Positions 50,431-62,887 of a DNA stretch of 64,000 nt are shown one piece after another (within the stretch, counting starts at the first letter, position 1; every line of letters begins with the position of its first letter). A program made the translations under genes and the position numbers. The notes under the pieces were generated by a model that did not search any database, was not told the origin of the DNA, and saw nothing but the letters and a program-made list of their open reading frames with translations. Origin of the DNA: Spirodela intermedia (Eukaryota > Streptophyta > Magnoliopsida > Alismatales > Araceae); the NCBI GenBank assembly GCA_902729315.2, contig LR746267.1, positions 5,581,386-5,645,385 of the forward strand. Reading direction: 5' to 3'.

Positions 50431-52199
50431 GGTCCTCAAGCACTTAGTGATAACCATAGTTCTGTCAACTCTTATGAGGAAAAACATGGTGAAGCAAGGA
50501 ACTACAGTAGTGGCAGAAGTAGTAGTGTAGAGGAGGCCTTAGAAAAAGAAGGTTGCTCAACATGGACATATTATGACCAAATTCACACCATAGTTTTCTG
50601 ACCTTGTTCACATAGTCAACATAGTCAAATTCATGCAACATTAAACTTATAAACCTTAGAATTTTTAATTTAAAAAATCTTCTTCATTCAATTATGATTC
50701 TTCTAGCATTTATAAATCTAATTTAATCAATTAAATCATATGTAACAATTTATGTAAGAATCACTAGGTGAAATTCTAGTTCCACTTAGATCTCATTCTT
50801 TGAGGTGTTGATGTCATCTTGACATTCTCACCTAAATTTTTGTTTTTGTAAATTTTTAAATATATTTTATCTTTATCATTGTCTAAAAATCATAAAACAC
50901 TATATTCCTTGAGAAAAATTCTAAAAATTACCATATATTATCTTATGTATCTATAATTGACTTGGAAAGTTTTCACTATTTTTGAAATTTTTATCAAATT
51001 ATAATTAATTATTTTTTAAAAATCTAAAAATTAGTATTTTAATTTTTAAAATTTTAAATTTATGTAATTTATTATACAATGATTAAGTTACGTTTTTTAT
51101 TACTTCATCAGTCATTATTGAAGAGTTTCATTTATTTATGTTAAGACATACATGAATCAACATTTTAGTAGAGTTCAAGTTTACTCATTTTTTTCAATCT
51201 CAACAATTAAACTATCTAGTCATTAATTCATCTACCCTCATTACTGGCCCAGTGATCACCACTAGATTCTAGGTCATAAGCTTACTTAAGATCACTCCAA
51301 CTTATTGTACATAGCTCATATGTTGTGCAGATGACTTTCTCATAATAAAGTAATTCTTATCTTAATCTCACATATGAAAGCTCTAGGGGACAAGGAGGAC
51401 AACTTCTCTTTTATTTACATTTGCACTTCACTTTGCACAAATTTTTATTTTTGAATAGTAAGTAGCTTTTCTCCAAGTATTATTGAATGCTTCAATATAG
51501 ATTTTCATACTTTGGAGGCTCACACTTTGTTAGTTTCTATATAAGCATAAGTGTTGGGTGATCTTCCTTTAACTCATGATCTAGATCATAAGATTTTCTC
51601 GACTAGAAAGTTAAATAGTATGAAGTAACACTATTAAAATTACAGAGGTTTTTTTAAATAAAAAAATAATTAAATATACTTAATACAAACTCGCATTTAT
51701 GAATATCTAAACACTATTCAGCATGGTACTGCTTTTTTAGACTTATTCTAAGAAATTAAATTCATTAAGATGGAGATCAACAATATGAAAATTTGAATTA
51801 TATTGAGCACAATCTAACTATAAGCTATTTTGATTCAGTTCTTTAGTAGGGCATCAAGAAGATAAAAATAAATTTATATTATTAATATTGCAAGAGAATG
51901 CTATAGGATATACACCCTCTCATCCCCCAACTTAATCTATGCATTGTCCCTAATGCGTGAGAAGGAAAAGAAGTATTAGGGAAAGAAGGTGCAAACTGAG
52001 TAGTGTAGGAGACTTCATGTGTGTTGCTACTGTGCACTATATACATCACCTTGTTTAATGATCATGTGATGAACCTCATCTGTGTACTATGAATATAACT
52101 AAATAACAACTGCCAAAAAAATTAAAAGAATAGATGCCACAATGTGGTGAGATTGAAAATTCAAAAATTTGTAAATGTTGGCAACAAGAGGTTGGAGAT
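50431..52199. other. AT-rich sequence, nothing recognised
   Basis: Very AT-rich with many stops in all frames. Probably part of the LTR-retrotransposon complex that follows. Confidence 0.5.
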
Positions 52200-55000
52200 G
52201 GTGGCAGATCTTGCAATTGAAGAGGGCTGATGGGGAGGTTACTACCTATGCTCCATGTACATTTTGAGTCTTTGCCAATTCACCTTAAGGTGCTGAATTG
52301 TCTTAGGATTTGTGATTAATATTTCTCCACAATCAAACAAGTAAATAACAATGAAGGGTCCATTCCATCTTGATTAAAGTTTCATGGGAAATAATTTCAA
52401 GCATGAGCTATAGAGTCAAAATCTTTTGATTTTTAAATAAGTGTTTATAGTTCAAATGACGATCATGAAAAGCCTTAAGTTTAACTTTATAAATCAAAGA
52501 ATTTTTGTAGGCCTCATTTCACAATTCTTGTAGTTCCTAGATTTGTAGGATGCAATACTTTCCTACATATCTAATGATAAATTGAGCTTTTTGATAGCCC
52601 AATAAGCTTGATACTCAATTTCAATAGGTAATGATGAGCTTTACCAACAATCCACTTATAAAGAGACACCCCTATATAATTTTTATAGTTTGTTCTATAT
52701 GCCCATAATGCATTAAGAAGTTTATTTACCCAATTATTACTATCAAATCTAACTATTTTTTGTAGAATTTTCTTGATTTTCTTATCTGTGACCTCAATTT
52801 GGCCATTAGCTTGTGGGTGCTATGGCACAGCCATCTTATGCTGCACATCATATTTCTAAACTAAAGCCCTAAAATGATAGTCATTAAAATACAATCGACC
52901 ATCACTAAGTACAGCTCTCAGACAATGAAAATATGAAAAAATATGTTGCACAAGAAATTTAAGGACTACCTTATAATAATTAGTTCTAGTAGAGAGAGAG
53001 GTATAATTCGTTGTAGATAAAAGGGACTTTATTTATGGTCCTATGAAATCAATTTCTCCTAAATCAAAAATTTCAACCTTAATAATTGGTTTCGTGACAT
53101 AACATCCTTCTTAACTATGTTGATCACAACTTGCCACTTCAAACAAGAATTACAAAAATCATATGATTTTTAAAAATGGTAGGCCAAAAAACAATCACAT
53201 TGAAAATTTTTTACAGAAACTTTTTTAGATGCAAAATGTCCACTACAAGAAGAAGAATGACAAAAAATTAATATGTTTATGATGTTTATCTTCAAGAACA
53301 CATCATCTAAATATTTTATCAACTCTTAGGTGAAATAATTTAGGTTCTTCCTAAAAATAAAATTGAATGTCCTTGAATTTTTTCTTTTTATCATTTGTAG
53401 TTCACCCATTTGGAATTTGAAAAGTGCCCTTAAATAATCCATGATATGCACATACAAAAGTAATCTTCTAACTTGTACGCTAAGGAGCTGTTCATCTGGA
53501 AAATTTTCAGCAATTAGATTTTTACTTTATATGTGTAGTCATTAGATAAATGATCAACATCACAATTTTTACACCCTCACCTATTTTTAATGTCTACATC
53601 AAATTCTTGTAGTGATAAAATCCACCTAATTAATTGAGGTTTGACTTCTCTTTCACTAAGTAAATATTTAATAGTTAAATGATTGGAGTATATAATAATT
53701 TTGCAACCTAAAAAATAAGATTAAAATTTATCTAATGAAAAAATAATGGCTAATAACTCTTTTTCTATATTAGTATAATTTACTTGAGCTTCGACTAATG
53801 TCTTACTTGCATAATAAATTGTCACTAAACTTTTGTCAATCCATTGCCTCACTACTCTTACTATAAAATCTAAAGCATCACTCATTAGTTCAAAAGAGAG
53901 ATCTAGTTAGGTGGTTACAAATTTAGAGCCTCTATAAGTGCCCTCTTAATATGTAGGAAAGTTTATTGACTTGTAGTATTTGTTTCAAAATTAACATCCT
54001 TAGAAAGTAGGTTAGTTAAAGGTTTAGAAACTTTAGCAAAAGAGTTAATAAAGCATCTATAAAAACCAGCATGATTCCACCTCTAATCCATGGTTGTTAA
54101 ATAGATCGCCCAACACCACTCCCTCTTATACTGTGAAATGAGATTTCTCTGAACTCAGCACTATCTTATCCACACATAGCTGCAAGATGTTCATTAAGTT
54201 AGTTATAGACTACTCAAATAATTGACCAAAAATTGAGAAATCATTCATAAAATATTTACATATTTAGCGACTAAGTTTGAAAACATGTCATAAATATATC
54301 ATTGAAATGTGTCTAGAGCATTGCATAAACCAAAAGACATTCTTCTAAATGTATAAGTGCCATTGGGGCATGTAAAAATGATCTTCCCTTGATCATCCAG
54401 GTGTATTAACTACTTGACTTTAACTAGAATAACTGTCTAAAAAATAGAAAAAAATTATGAGCTAATTTTTCTAAAATTTGATCTATGAAAGGTAGGCAAA
54501 AACGATCTTGTTTATTACCAAATTTAACTTTATATAATCTATGCAAATCGTCCAGCTAGAAGGTAATCTAGTTTCAATCTCTTCTCTTTTTTCATTTCTA
54601 GTCAATCGTAATTCCTACTTTCTCAAGTACTGCATGGATAGCGCTTACCACATGTTATCTGAGATGACATATATGCTCCCTTCATCTAACCATCAGCTAC
54701 TTGCAATTCTAGAAAATAAGTTGTAGCTCACTCATTTGAAATTATCATCTACAATTTTGGAAATAATATTAACACTTACATCTAAGTCAAGTAATGAATG
54801 GGTGAAAACCATACCTCCTATTCTGTATTTAATAAATACTCATTTATCCTTCCACTTTTTACGAATGTGATTAAGTAATATAGAACTAATAGTCTCAAAT
54901 AATTGAATGTATTTTTATTTCTTTTAGGTGTGCATAATCCTTTCAAAAATTTAGCATAGAATGATATAATATTGTATGACATCCACTAATGAAATATGTA
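52200..55000 (-). mobile_element. Decayed Ty3/gypsy retrotransposon pol (PR-RT-RH-INT)
   Basis: Read on the minus strand from right to left, the remnants are in family order. Protease-proximal block YAKFLKGLCTPK (about 54926-54962). RT: KIIFTCPNGTYTF and RMSFGLCNA (about 54180-54400). RNase H: IYYASKTLVEAQVNY and EKELLAI (about 53740-53830), then IKYLLSE and PQLIRWILSLQEFD (about 53590-53700). Integrase: HPQANGQIEVT and NALWAYRTNYK (about 52620-52860). Blocks such as YAKFLK-LCT and MPFGLCNAP are typical of the Tat/Athila-like side of Ty3/gypsy; that placement is tentative. Many stops; no LTRs delimited. Confidence 0.8.
52620..52860 (-). pseudogene. Gypsy integrase core, nearly open
   Basis: About 75 codons with a single stop, containing YDVQHKMAVP, HPQANGQIEVTDKKIKKIL and NALWAYRTNYKNYIG. 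This is the conserved C-terminal half of the integrase core and the adjacent region of Ty3/gypsy Pol. It is the best-preserved block in the element. Confidence 0.8.
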
Positions 55001-56210
55001 TTGGACCTTAACAATGTTCACAACATGAAGAACTACTCATTTTAGCTTTGTTTGTATTTAACACCATGTTTCATAGTGTTTAGAGTTATATGTTTACAAG
55101 AGAGGAATTCAAAAGAGGTAAATTAGTCATTTTTAAATAACTATTAGAATAATATTTTTCTATATAAGTTAGAAACACTAAACTATAGTTTGTGTACTGA
55201 CCTAATGTACTATGCTTCTCAAGGATCCCATCCTCAAGTTCCATTGAATCAATGAGGTACAATCATCCACAAATAACACTTGATCAACTCTGAATTATAT
55301 TTTATTGCTCTTTTAGGAATCATCATTTTTCTAAATGTATGCTTCTAAGTGGCCAACTAGATTACCATAATTAATATTTTTTAGGATCACATCTCTAAGT
55401 GGCCAACTATATTAACTTCTAGTCAATATTTTATAAGTCAACTACTCTAAGTCATCTTGCACACTAGAATCACTCTATTATAAATCAAGAAAAAAATTAC
55501 ACATTTGACATGTGAGTTTCAACAACATGAACCTCTTTAGTTGAAGTTACATAAACATCTTGAGGTCTGGAGGTTCATTGAATTCTTGAGAGAGATTCAT
55601 TGATTTTGCTCCCTGAATATTGTTGCATTAATTTGAACACCATGGAGAAAGTTTCTATACATGAACTATTTATTCTGATTGTCTAATACTTTTAGGGGTC
55701 AAAAAGGTTTCCAATGACTACGGCATGCTTTGGAGACTAATGAGTAGTATAGATTTTTGCCACTTTTTGTAATTATGTCATCTTGTCTTATGCTGCCAAA
55801 CTACTTTCATGATGTGAAGAAAAATTCAATCCCTATGTAAGAATTTTTTTTGCTTGAGTTGATGCATTTCATAGTATGAAGCAAACATATAATCTTTTAC
55901 GAAATAAGGTTTAAAAATTATAGCATAATTCTATAAATCAGATTACAACATTTAGAATATAAACAAGTATTTTTAAGTCACTAATATGTTCAAAATATTT
56001 TTAGTATTAAATTACCATCTCACTATTGATTTTGTTTTTGCTTTTTAATGCATGATCTTTGTAACTGTGTGAAACTCATCTAACTACTTGTTTACTCCTT
56101 CGTGAATATTTTAAAAAATAGTCAGAAAATAGAAATTCGAAGCCAAGAAATCAATCAATCAATTTTGAAAAATTTTGTGACTCTTTGTGTTAGAAAAATA
56201 TTTTTTTTAA
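55001..56210. other. AT-rich sequence, nothing recognised
   Basis: Likely gag and leader of the gypsy element, too decayed to read. Composition changes sharply at about 56.24 kb. Confidence 0.45.
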
Positions 56211-56239
56211 AAATGGAGTAATGTAAAATTCTAATGTAA

Positions 56240-56560
56240 AAAATGGAATTCTCGACGAGATGGGTCTTCCGGTGGCGCCGACGTAGCATCGGGACACCGT
56301 TTCGGAGTCGGCTGAGAACCTCGGGAGAAGTGAGCCGTCTTGTCAAGCTCCTTCTCCCATTTCTCCTCCCCCCCTGTAAGCTTTCATGTTCAGTGGAATC
56401 CTTCTTCCGTGCCTTATCGCCGTAGGGTCAGTGGGAGCTTCCGCAAGTGACTTAAGGCTGCCCGGCGCTAACTGAGGAACGGTCGGGGCCGGTCTCGGGT
56501 GACTAAACCGGCGGTTCGGTCGATTTACCCCGTGACAGTGGGGAATTGGGTGCTTCGCTG
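56240..56560. other. GC-rich island of unknown origin
   Basis: Abrupt switch from AT-rich to GC-rich DNA starting TGGAATTCTCGACGAGATGG. Frames are open but low in recognisable content. It looks like part of a dispersed repeat rather than a gene. No function assigned. Confidence 0.4.
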
Positions 56561-56605
56561 GATGTCGTCGCGGTTAGCTGGGGACGGCGTTGCCTAGGGA
56601 GGTCC

Positions 56606-56880
56606 GTCTTCAATCCGGCCACGTGGAGGACGATCCATCGTCTGCGGTATCTACCACGCTGCGAAATGCATTCGAATCGTGGGGGTCAGACTATGCCCGT
56701 CTTCAATCCGGCCTCGTGGAGGACGATCCATCATCGGTGGTATCTACCACGCTGCCAAATGCATTCGAATCGTGGGGGTCAGACTGTACAAGTCTTCAAT
56801 CCGGCCTCGTAGATGACGATCCATCCTCGGCGGTATCTACTACGCTGCCGAATGCATCCGAGTCGTAGGGTCGGACTATT
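56606..56880. repeat. 93-bp tandem repeat, 3 copies
   Basis: Copies begin at 56606, 56699 and 56792 (period 93 bp, 31 codons), each starting GTCTTCAATCCGGCC and including ACGATCCATC and GCATTCGAATCGTGGGGGTC. The period is a multiple of three, so two frames stay open. The third copy is the most diverged. Confidence 0.93.
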
Positions 56881-57028
56881 GAACAGAAATAATACGGCCG
56901 CGTGAGTTTCCGGAGGGTGGGGGAATCAGAATATACAAAATTCTAAACCTCCCGTCACTTCCGCACTCGCCTGATATCACCTCTGCGGCTGAGGTCTGAG
57001 GATCATATTGGGCATTCACACCGCCGTC

Positions 57029-57232
57029 ATGGCGGAGCCGCTGCGGGTGCTCTTCATCCTCTTCTTCGTTCCCAGCCACATCAATCCCACGACGGACCTC
57101 GCTTGCGCCGTCACTGCCCGAGGGGTGGACGTGACGGTGGCCGTGACGTCGAGCAGGCGGGGAGCGCCGGACACCCAATCCGCTGCTGTGACTGTGGAAA
57201 CTCCTCCGCTTGCTGTCTTTTGTCGCGAGTAA
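57029..57232 (+). pseudogene. UDP-glycosyltransferase N-terminal fragment (UGT73-like)
   Basis: From ATG 57029 the reading PLRVLFILFFVPSHINPTTD then LACAVTARGVDVTVAVT is the N-terminal Rossmann strand and helix of plant family-1 glycosyltransferases, which glucosylate small molecules in the cytosol. His in VPSHINP matches the catalytic His position. After about 43 codons the similarity stops and a stop codon follows at 57230-57232. The rest of the roughly 480-residue enzyme, including the PSPG box, is absent downstream. It is a truncated fragment, perhaps captured by the neighbouring repeat. Confidence 0.65.
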
Positions 57233-58240
57233 GGATGCAATATTATTCCGATGACACATCGTCCACAAGATGAAAAAGAAGAAGGAAAGTAGGAAGACGA
57301 AGGTAACCTATTATATCAAATACAATGAGAATGATGACTAATAACGCGTTCAGAACACCCCGGATGCTCCTGCACGTTGGTGAAAGGCCAAATACTATGA
57401 GATTGATGACTGAGTTTTGCCCATCTGGCTGCAAGGAATATGTCCTTCATCACATGACCATCGTGTAAAAATAGATCCCAAAATATGCCTCCGTGGTTAT
57501 CTTCTCCTCGGACGCCTTGCTCTGATCCTGTCTCCGCTTTTCGTGCTAGTTTCAATTTCTCGAAATCTCTCTTCTGATTCGAAATCGTGGCGTAACGTGT
57601 GTCTTCCACCGTTCTGGTCATAGAATGGATGAAATAAATCCAAGAATGGATTTGTTTTCAAGAATGAAATCTTACTGGAACTGTTCGTATCCGGTTCTGC
57701 ATTTAAACGGCTGATTTATGCGACATGATCCACCCCTTGATGGCATACGCAAATAGTGGAAATTTTCGGTAAGCAGGGAGAAGAGGCGCAGTTTTACGTG
57801 GAACCCTTGTTAACTTGGAAGTATCAGCATACTTATAGAATCCCAGATTGTAAAAATGTGAAATGACTAGTTTAGGTGTGGCTAGTTAGCCACGATTCAT
57901 GAATAACAAGAAAGAATGACCGTTATTAAATGACTAGTGCGAGTATGGTCGACTGAGGACCTTGGGTTGTGATGTAGGCGGTATATATGACAGTCTCAAC
58001 CAAAGAGAAAGACTGGGTGAGAAAGAAGGGGAGGGAAAGTAACAGAGAGAGGAAGAGGTAGAGAGGGGAGACAGATGAAGACAGTACAGCTAGGCTTGTG
58101 CTGGATGCTTTGACTTGTAGCCTAGGCTCAATAAAATCGGTGGTATCATGACCGTTCCGTCGGCTTGATGACTCCATTTCTCTTCTATTTGCCCAACCTT
58201 GCTTCTACCAAGAGAAGAGGCCTACCAAGCCTCATCATCT
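57233..58240. other. Spacer without recognised gene
   Basis: Intermediate GC content and short open frames only. Nothing assignable. Confidence 0.5.
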
Positions 58241-58257
58241 TCATCTGCATTGTAGAG

Positions 58258-58505
58258 GGAAAGAGAAGGCGAGATATACACAGAGAAAGAGAGGGAGAGG
58301 AAATGACAGAGATAGATACAGAGAGGTAAAGAGGGAAGGAGAAAGAGGGAAAGAGAGGGGGAGATAGCTAGAGAGAGGGAGAGGGAGAGGGACAAAGAGA
58401 GTGGGAGATAGATATAGAGGGGGAGAGGGGGAGAGGGGGAGAGGGAGAGAAGGGCAAATAGCTAGAGAGAGGGAGAGGGTCAGAGGGACAAAGAGAAGGG
58501 GAGAT

Positions 58506-58556
<51 letters not shown>

Positions 58557-58735
58557 GGGAGGGGAGGGAGGGATATAGATATAGAGTGGTAAAAATAGAG
58601 ATAAAGGGAGAAAGAGATATGTATATAGAGAGAGAGAGATAAAGAGGGAGATATATATAGAGAGGGGGAATATGTATATATATATAGAGAGAGAAAGAGA
58701 GAGAAATAGGGGTGGTTAAAGAGAGGGAGAAAGAT
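58258..58735. repeat. GA-rich microsatellite tract, about 480 bp
   Basis: Imperfect (GA)n, GGGAGA and GATATA repeats on the plus strand. The long Ser/Leu/Pro frame on the complement is an artefact of this composition. Confidence 0.92.
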
Positions 58736-58770
58736 ATACATATAGATAGATTGACTGATTAGGAAGGACA

Positions 58771-61700
58771 AGTAGAGAAATCATTATATGTTTTCTTGAT
58801 GAATGAAGTATACATTGTCAAACATCGCATATCAATTTTTGGGGTAACGATGTGATTTAGTTGTTGTATAATAAATCACACAAATTTAAAATTTATAAAA
58901 CTAAAAAATACTAATTTTTAAATATTTAGAAGTATTTATGAACAAATATATCAATTAGAATTTAATAAAAATTTTAAAAATAGTAACAATTTTTTAAGTC
59001 AAGCACATAGGTATAATATAATATTGAGTAATATTTTATAATTTTCAAAAATAATATAATTTTTTATAAATTTTAGATTGAAATAAAAATAAAAAATATT
59101 TAAAATTTATAAAGAAAGGAAAATAAGAGTGCAAATGTCATGATGATGTCAACTCTTTGAAGAATGAGATTCAGGCAAAAATAGAGTTTCATCTAATGAT
59201 GTTTACTTAAATGATTATAAATGATTTAATAGGTTAAATTAGATTTTTAAAAGCTAGAAGAATCAAGATTAAATGAAGAATGTTTTAATAACTTGAAATC
59301 ACACAAAGTATCACTAAATTAAGTAAAAATTAAGTTAAAAGTAGAAAATACAGAGTTTTAATTTTGTGATAGTCATCATTGAAATTTTATATGTTTGGGA
59401 GGAATATTGTACAATGTCCATAACTTTGAAGGCTCTCTATACATATGATGTAAGCAATCTCTAAATCTTCTTACAAAGTCTAAAAATTAATAAAATTAGC
59501 CATCAAATCATCTCTAGCAACTATCACCTAGTACAGTTGAAAAATAATAACTTTTCAGCTCTTTAGTGATTGTCATCTAACAGAGATGAGTTAGATGGAG
59601 TTGAAACATGTCTTAGGGAGCTTCATCCTCAAGTTGGTGTGTAGCAAGAAGTAGTTCTTCATCACATTTGGTATGTTCTCAAGAAGTGGTGACTTGTCTC
59701 TTGATAGATTGTCTACTTTTTGACAATGACTTATTTGTTGATCAATTAGAGATAATTTACTTGATGAATAAGAGGTATTTGAGGTACAAAAATTATTAAA
59801 ATATTTTGGAAAAGGTGTAACCACCAATTTAGTCCCACATTAGTAATATGTTGAATTTTGAGACAAATATATAATAATAGGAGATTTAAGAAGTCATTAA
59901 TCCCTCTCTCGCATATGTATGACCAATCTTTGTCTCATGTTTGATTGACCAATAGTGATGTGGAAAGGGAGTGATGCACACATGTCCCTATTAGTCTCAT
60001 CCTTAGCCACTCAAGCCTTGCTCATGGCTCTGCCCGACTGTGCTTCTGACTTGCTTGTAGGCTTGGCTAACTGACGGGTTATCTCTTTTTTCTTTATTTA
60101 TCTCAAAAATAAGATTATAAAAATTTGTATAAAATCACATAATTAGCCAAAAATTCATATTAACTAATTAAAGATATTTTTCATAATTTAAAATAAATAT
60201 AAGTCTATTTATCATGAGTTAAGACTAAAATTATATTATTAATTAATTATTAACTTATGATACTAATGACTTATTAGATAATTTGACTAAATTAGAGCTA
60301 AGGGCCATTTTACTTTAACCTTGGGTAACAATTACTTTGTTGAAGATCTCAGTGGGCTAATAGGTTTCTTATGAAAATTATTATAGATACATTGGGGAGA
60401 AACAAATTGAAAAGTCTACCTATGGAGAAAACACTTTAACCAAGCAAAGTTCACATAATAATTTTTAATTCTTCATTGGAAAATAACTTCAAACAACTCA
60501 CAAAATTCTCTCTTTAGGATGAGACCCTTTGTAGCTCATTGCTTTCTCTCCTCAAAGTAGATATCAAGGCACTAGCTTGACTTTTCTTTGGTTACTAGTG
60601 CTTCTTATGTTTTGATGTATAAAAGTAAATGAAAAATTAAGAGAAAGGAATATTTGGCTGAAGATCTAAGTCACTTGATCTAGTGCATTTATTATCAATT
60701 ATTATTTTTTTAAAGGAAAAAAATATATTGTCATAGAAAGGTATATTAGTGGGCATAAAAGGAAATTAGTATAGCAAGACAAGTTGAGAGAGGGAGAGTG
60801 TGTTGACCTACAAAGCTGTGTTGATCCAATGAGAATTGAGAGAGAAAGTGAGTTGAATCATGCACTGACCTAAAAAACTTCAAACCAAATCTCAAGAGAA
60901 AGAAAAAAGATACTTCTCAAGGAACTCTGGCATAAGAAAAATATCAAAAGATCTTAATCCTATAAGAAGATATCTAACAATGGCATTATTTCAAAACATG
61001 TCAAAATATTGATGAGAATTTAGAAAACTTGTCCATAGCACATGTGCAGCATGACATGATCAGAACTTGATTATATCGACAACCTACTTATATTGACTAT
61101 TTAGCAAGTCAACCAAAGCATTTTTCTAGTTGACCATATTTTTGGACTCTAATTGGCTTTAAAAGACTGTCTCAACAATATATAAAATCACTATGCATCG
61201 TCTCAAATTACTCTTCATAGTTGTACTATAAGAGCAAACTTACCAAAGCTTATTCAAGAGCTCAACTACTAAGAAAATAAACAAAACTAGTTCATTCATT
61301 ATCAAGATTGAATAATAACTTTTTGAACATTGCTTCTACATCAAGGAAATTTATGCAGTGTCGTTAGTAGGGAAAGAAAATCAATCTATTGCCTTTCATC
61401 TAGTGTGAGGAGATGGATATGCCAAGTCTATTGTGTATGTGGCTTGTTGATCATGTCAGTTTTAGTTGTATTCCTTTGATTTTATATTATTTTGGTAATT
61501 ATCTATATTTATTGTACAAAAGTTGATGACTACATAACTAATTTTCTATATGTTTATTATTTTACTTTCCAAATATTTCATAACATCAAAAAAGAGTTCA
61601 TTGTTGGTATAATTATTTTCTATTGAAAAAAAGGAAAATATGATAAAAATATAATCATAAATATCATATTCTTGACTAACATAGATGAAAAACTATATAA

Positions 61701-62700
61701 TTAAACTAGTATATTTTTCATTTTATTCTTTTTTAAGAATAATATGGTAAAAATAATAACCAAGAAAGAGATATGATAAAACCAAAGAAAAATATATATT
61801 TAGAAGATGAGAGGATTTTGACTTGGAGTGGGTTTATTGGGTTAAAAAATCTCAAGTTAACATCTTTGCAAAGGGAACTTGTAAAAATCCAAGCACATAG
61901 AGACTACTCTATAAGTAGATAGAAGGATTGACCTAGATAATTTTTGACATCTGTACTTTTAATTTTAGAAGTGAATTTTTGGGCTTAATGAAAAGTCCAT
62001 CCCTAGAGATTTTGAGGACAACCTATTATTGACACATAAATTTAGTATTTTTGTACACAAATTTTATCATTCACTTTCTATGCGCACTTACCAGATTTTC
62101 TACAAAATTCAAATGTGTATGAAACATAAGATCTCATTGTAGATGCTGTTGGTGTTGACACACATAGTGGCTTTTGACACATATAGTAAACAATTTATTG
62201 TTGAATAATTTTAAGTATAATTTATTTATAAATATCATGATTATTTTTATCATGAGATAATTATTCTTAACAAATACTCAAATTACATATATTGATGATA
62301 TTTTGTAGAATACTATAGTACCTCATTCATAATAATTGCATAATATTTTAATTTATATATTTATTAATTAAGGTTTCAGTTGTGACATCGTTAGAAATTA
62401 AACAATACTCAACCTTAACTTCCATCTTCTTGTTATTGTCACACAATCCAATAATTTAATCTTGTTGAATTTTAATTCTTATACATGAAAAATATTTTAA
62501 CTATGAAATGACATAACATTTTCAAATATTTATATAGTCTATGATTGTTTCACTTTTGTTGTCTCCAAAATTTACTTCACTTTAATTTATAAGGTTATCC
62601 ATTAAAAATACACTTGAAAATAATCTAAGTTTATGAAGAGAAAGCATCACCTCCATTTGTAATGGAAAAGTGCAAAATATAAGGGATAGAGAGTGCAAAA
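58771..62700. other. AT-rich repeat-like DNA, no gene recognised
   Basis: Strongly AT-rich with only short frames. Contains a GTCCCACATTA motif followed by a TATA sequence (59832-59874; see findings). Probably old retrotransposon sequence. Confidence 0.5.
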
Positions 62701-62887
62701 TATGGATGCAAAAACATGTTATTCTTTCTTATAAAGTGTGCAAATTTATGTAGGTTGGGGGACACTCCTACAATTATGGATGCAAAAACATGTTCTTCTT
62801 TCTTATAGAGAGTGAAAATTTATGTAGGTTGGGGGACACTCCTACAATTATGGATGAAAAAACATGTTCTTCTTTCTTATAGAGAAA
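62701..62887. repeat. 74-bp tandem repeat, 2.5 copies
   Basis: Copies begin at 62701, 62775 and 62849 with period 74 bp, each opening TATGGATG(C/A)AAAAACATGTT and holding GGTTGGGGGACACTCCTAC. The copies differ at only a few positions, so the expansion is recent. Confidence 0.93.

Noticed and set aside
57417-57623. Continuation of the UGT gene downstream
   Set aside because: No PSPG box or UGT motif is visible in any frame to 58.2 kb.
58241-58771. 176-codon minus-strand ORF
   Set aside because: Entirely Ser/Leu/Pro/Tyr from a GA/CT microsatellite; no protein-like content.
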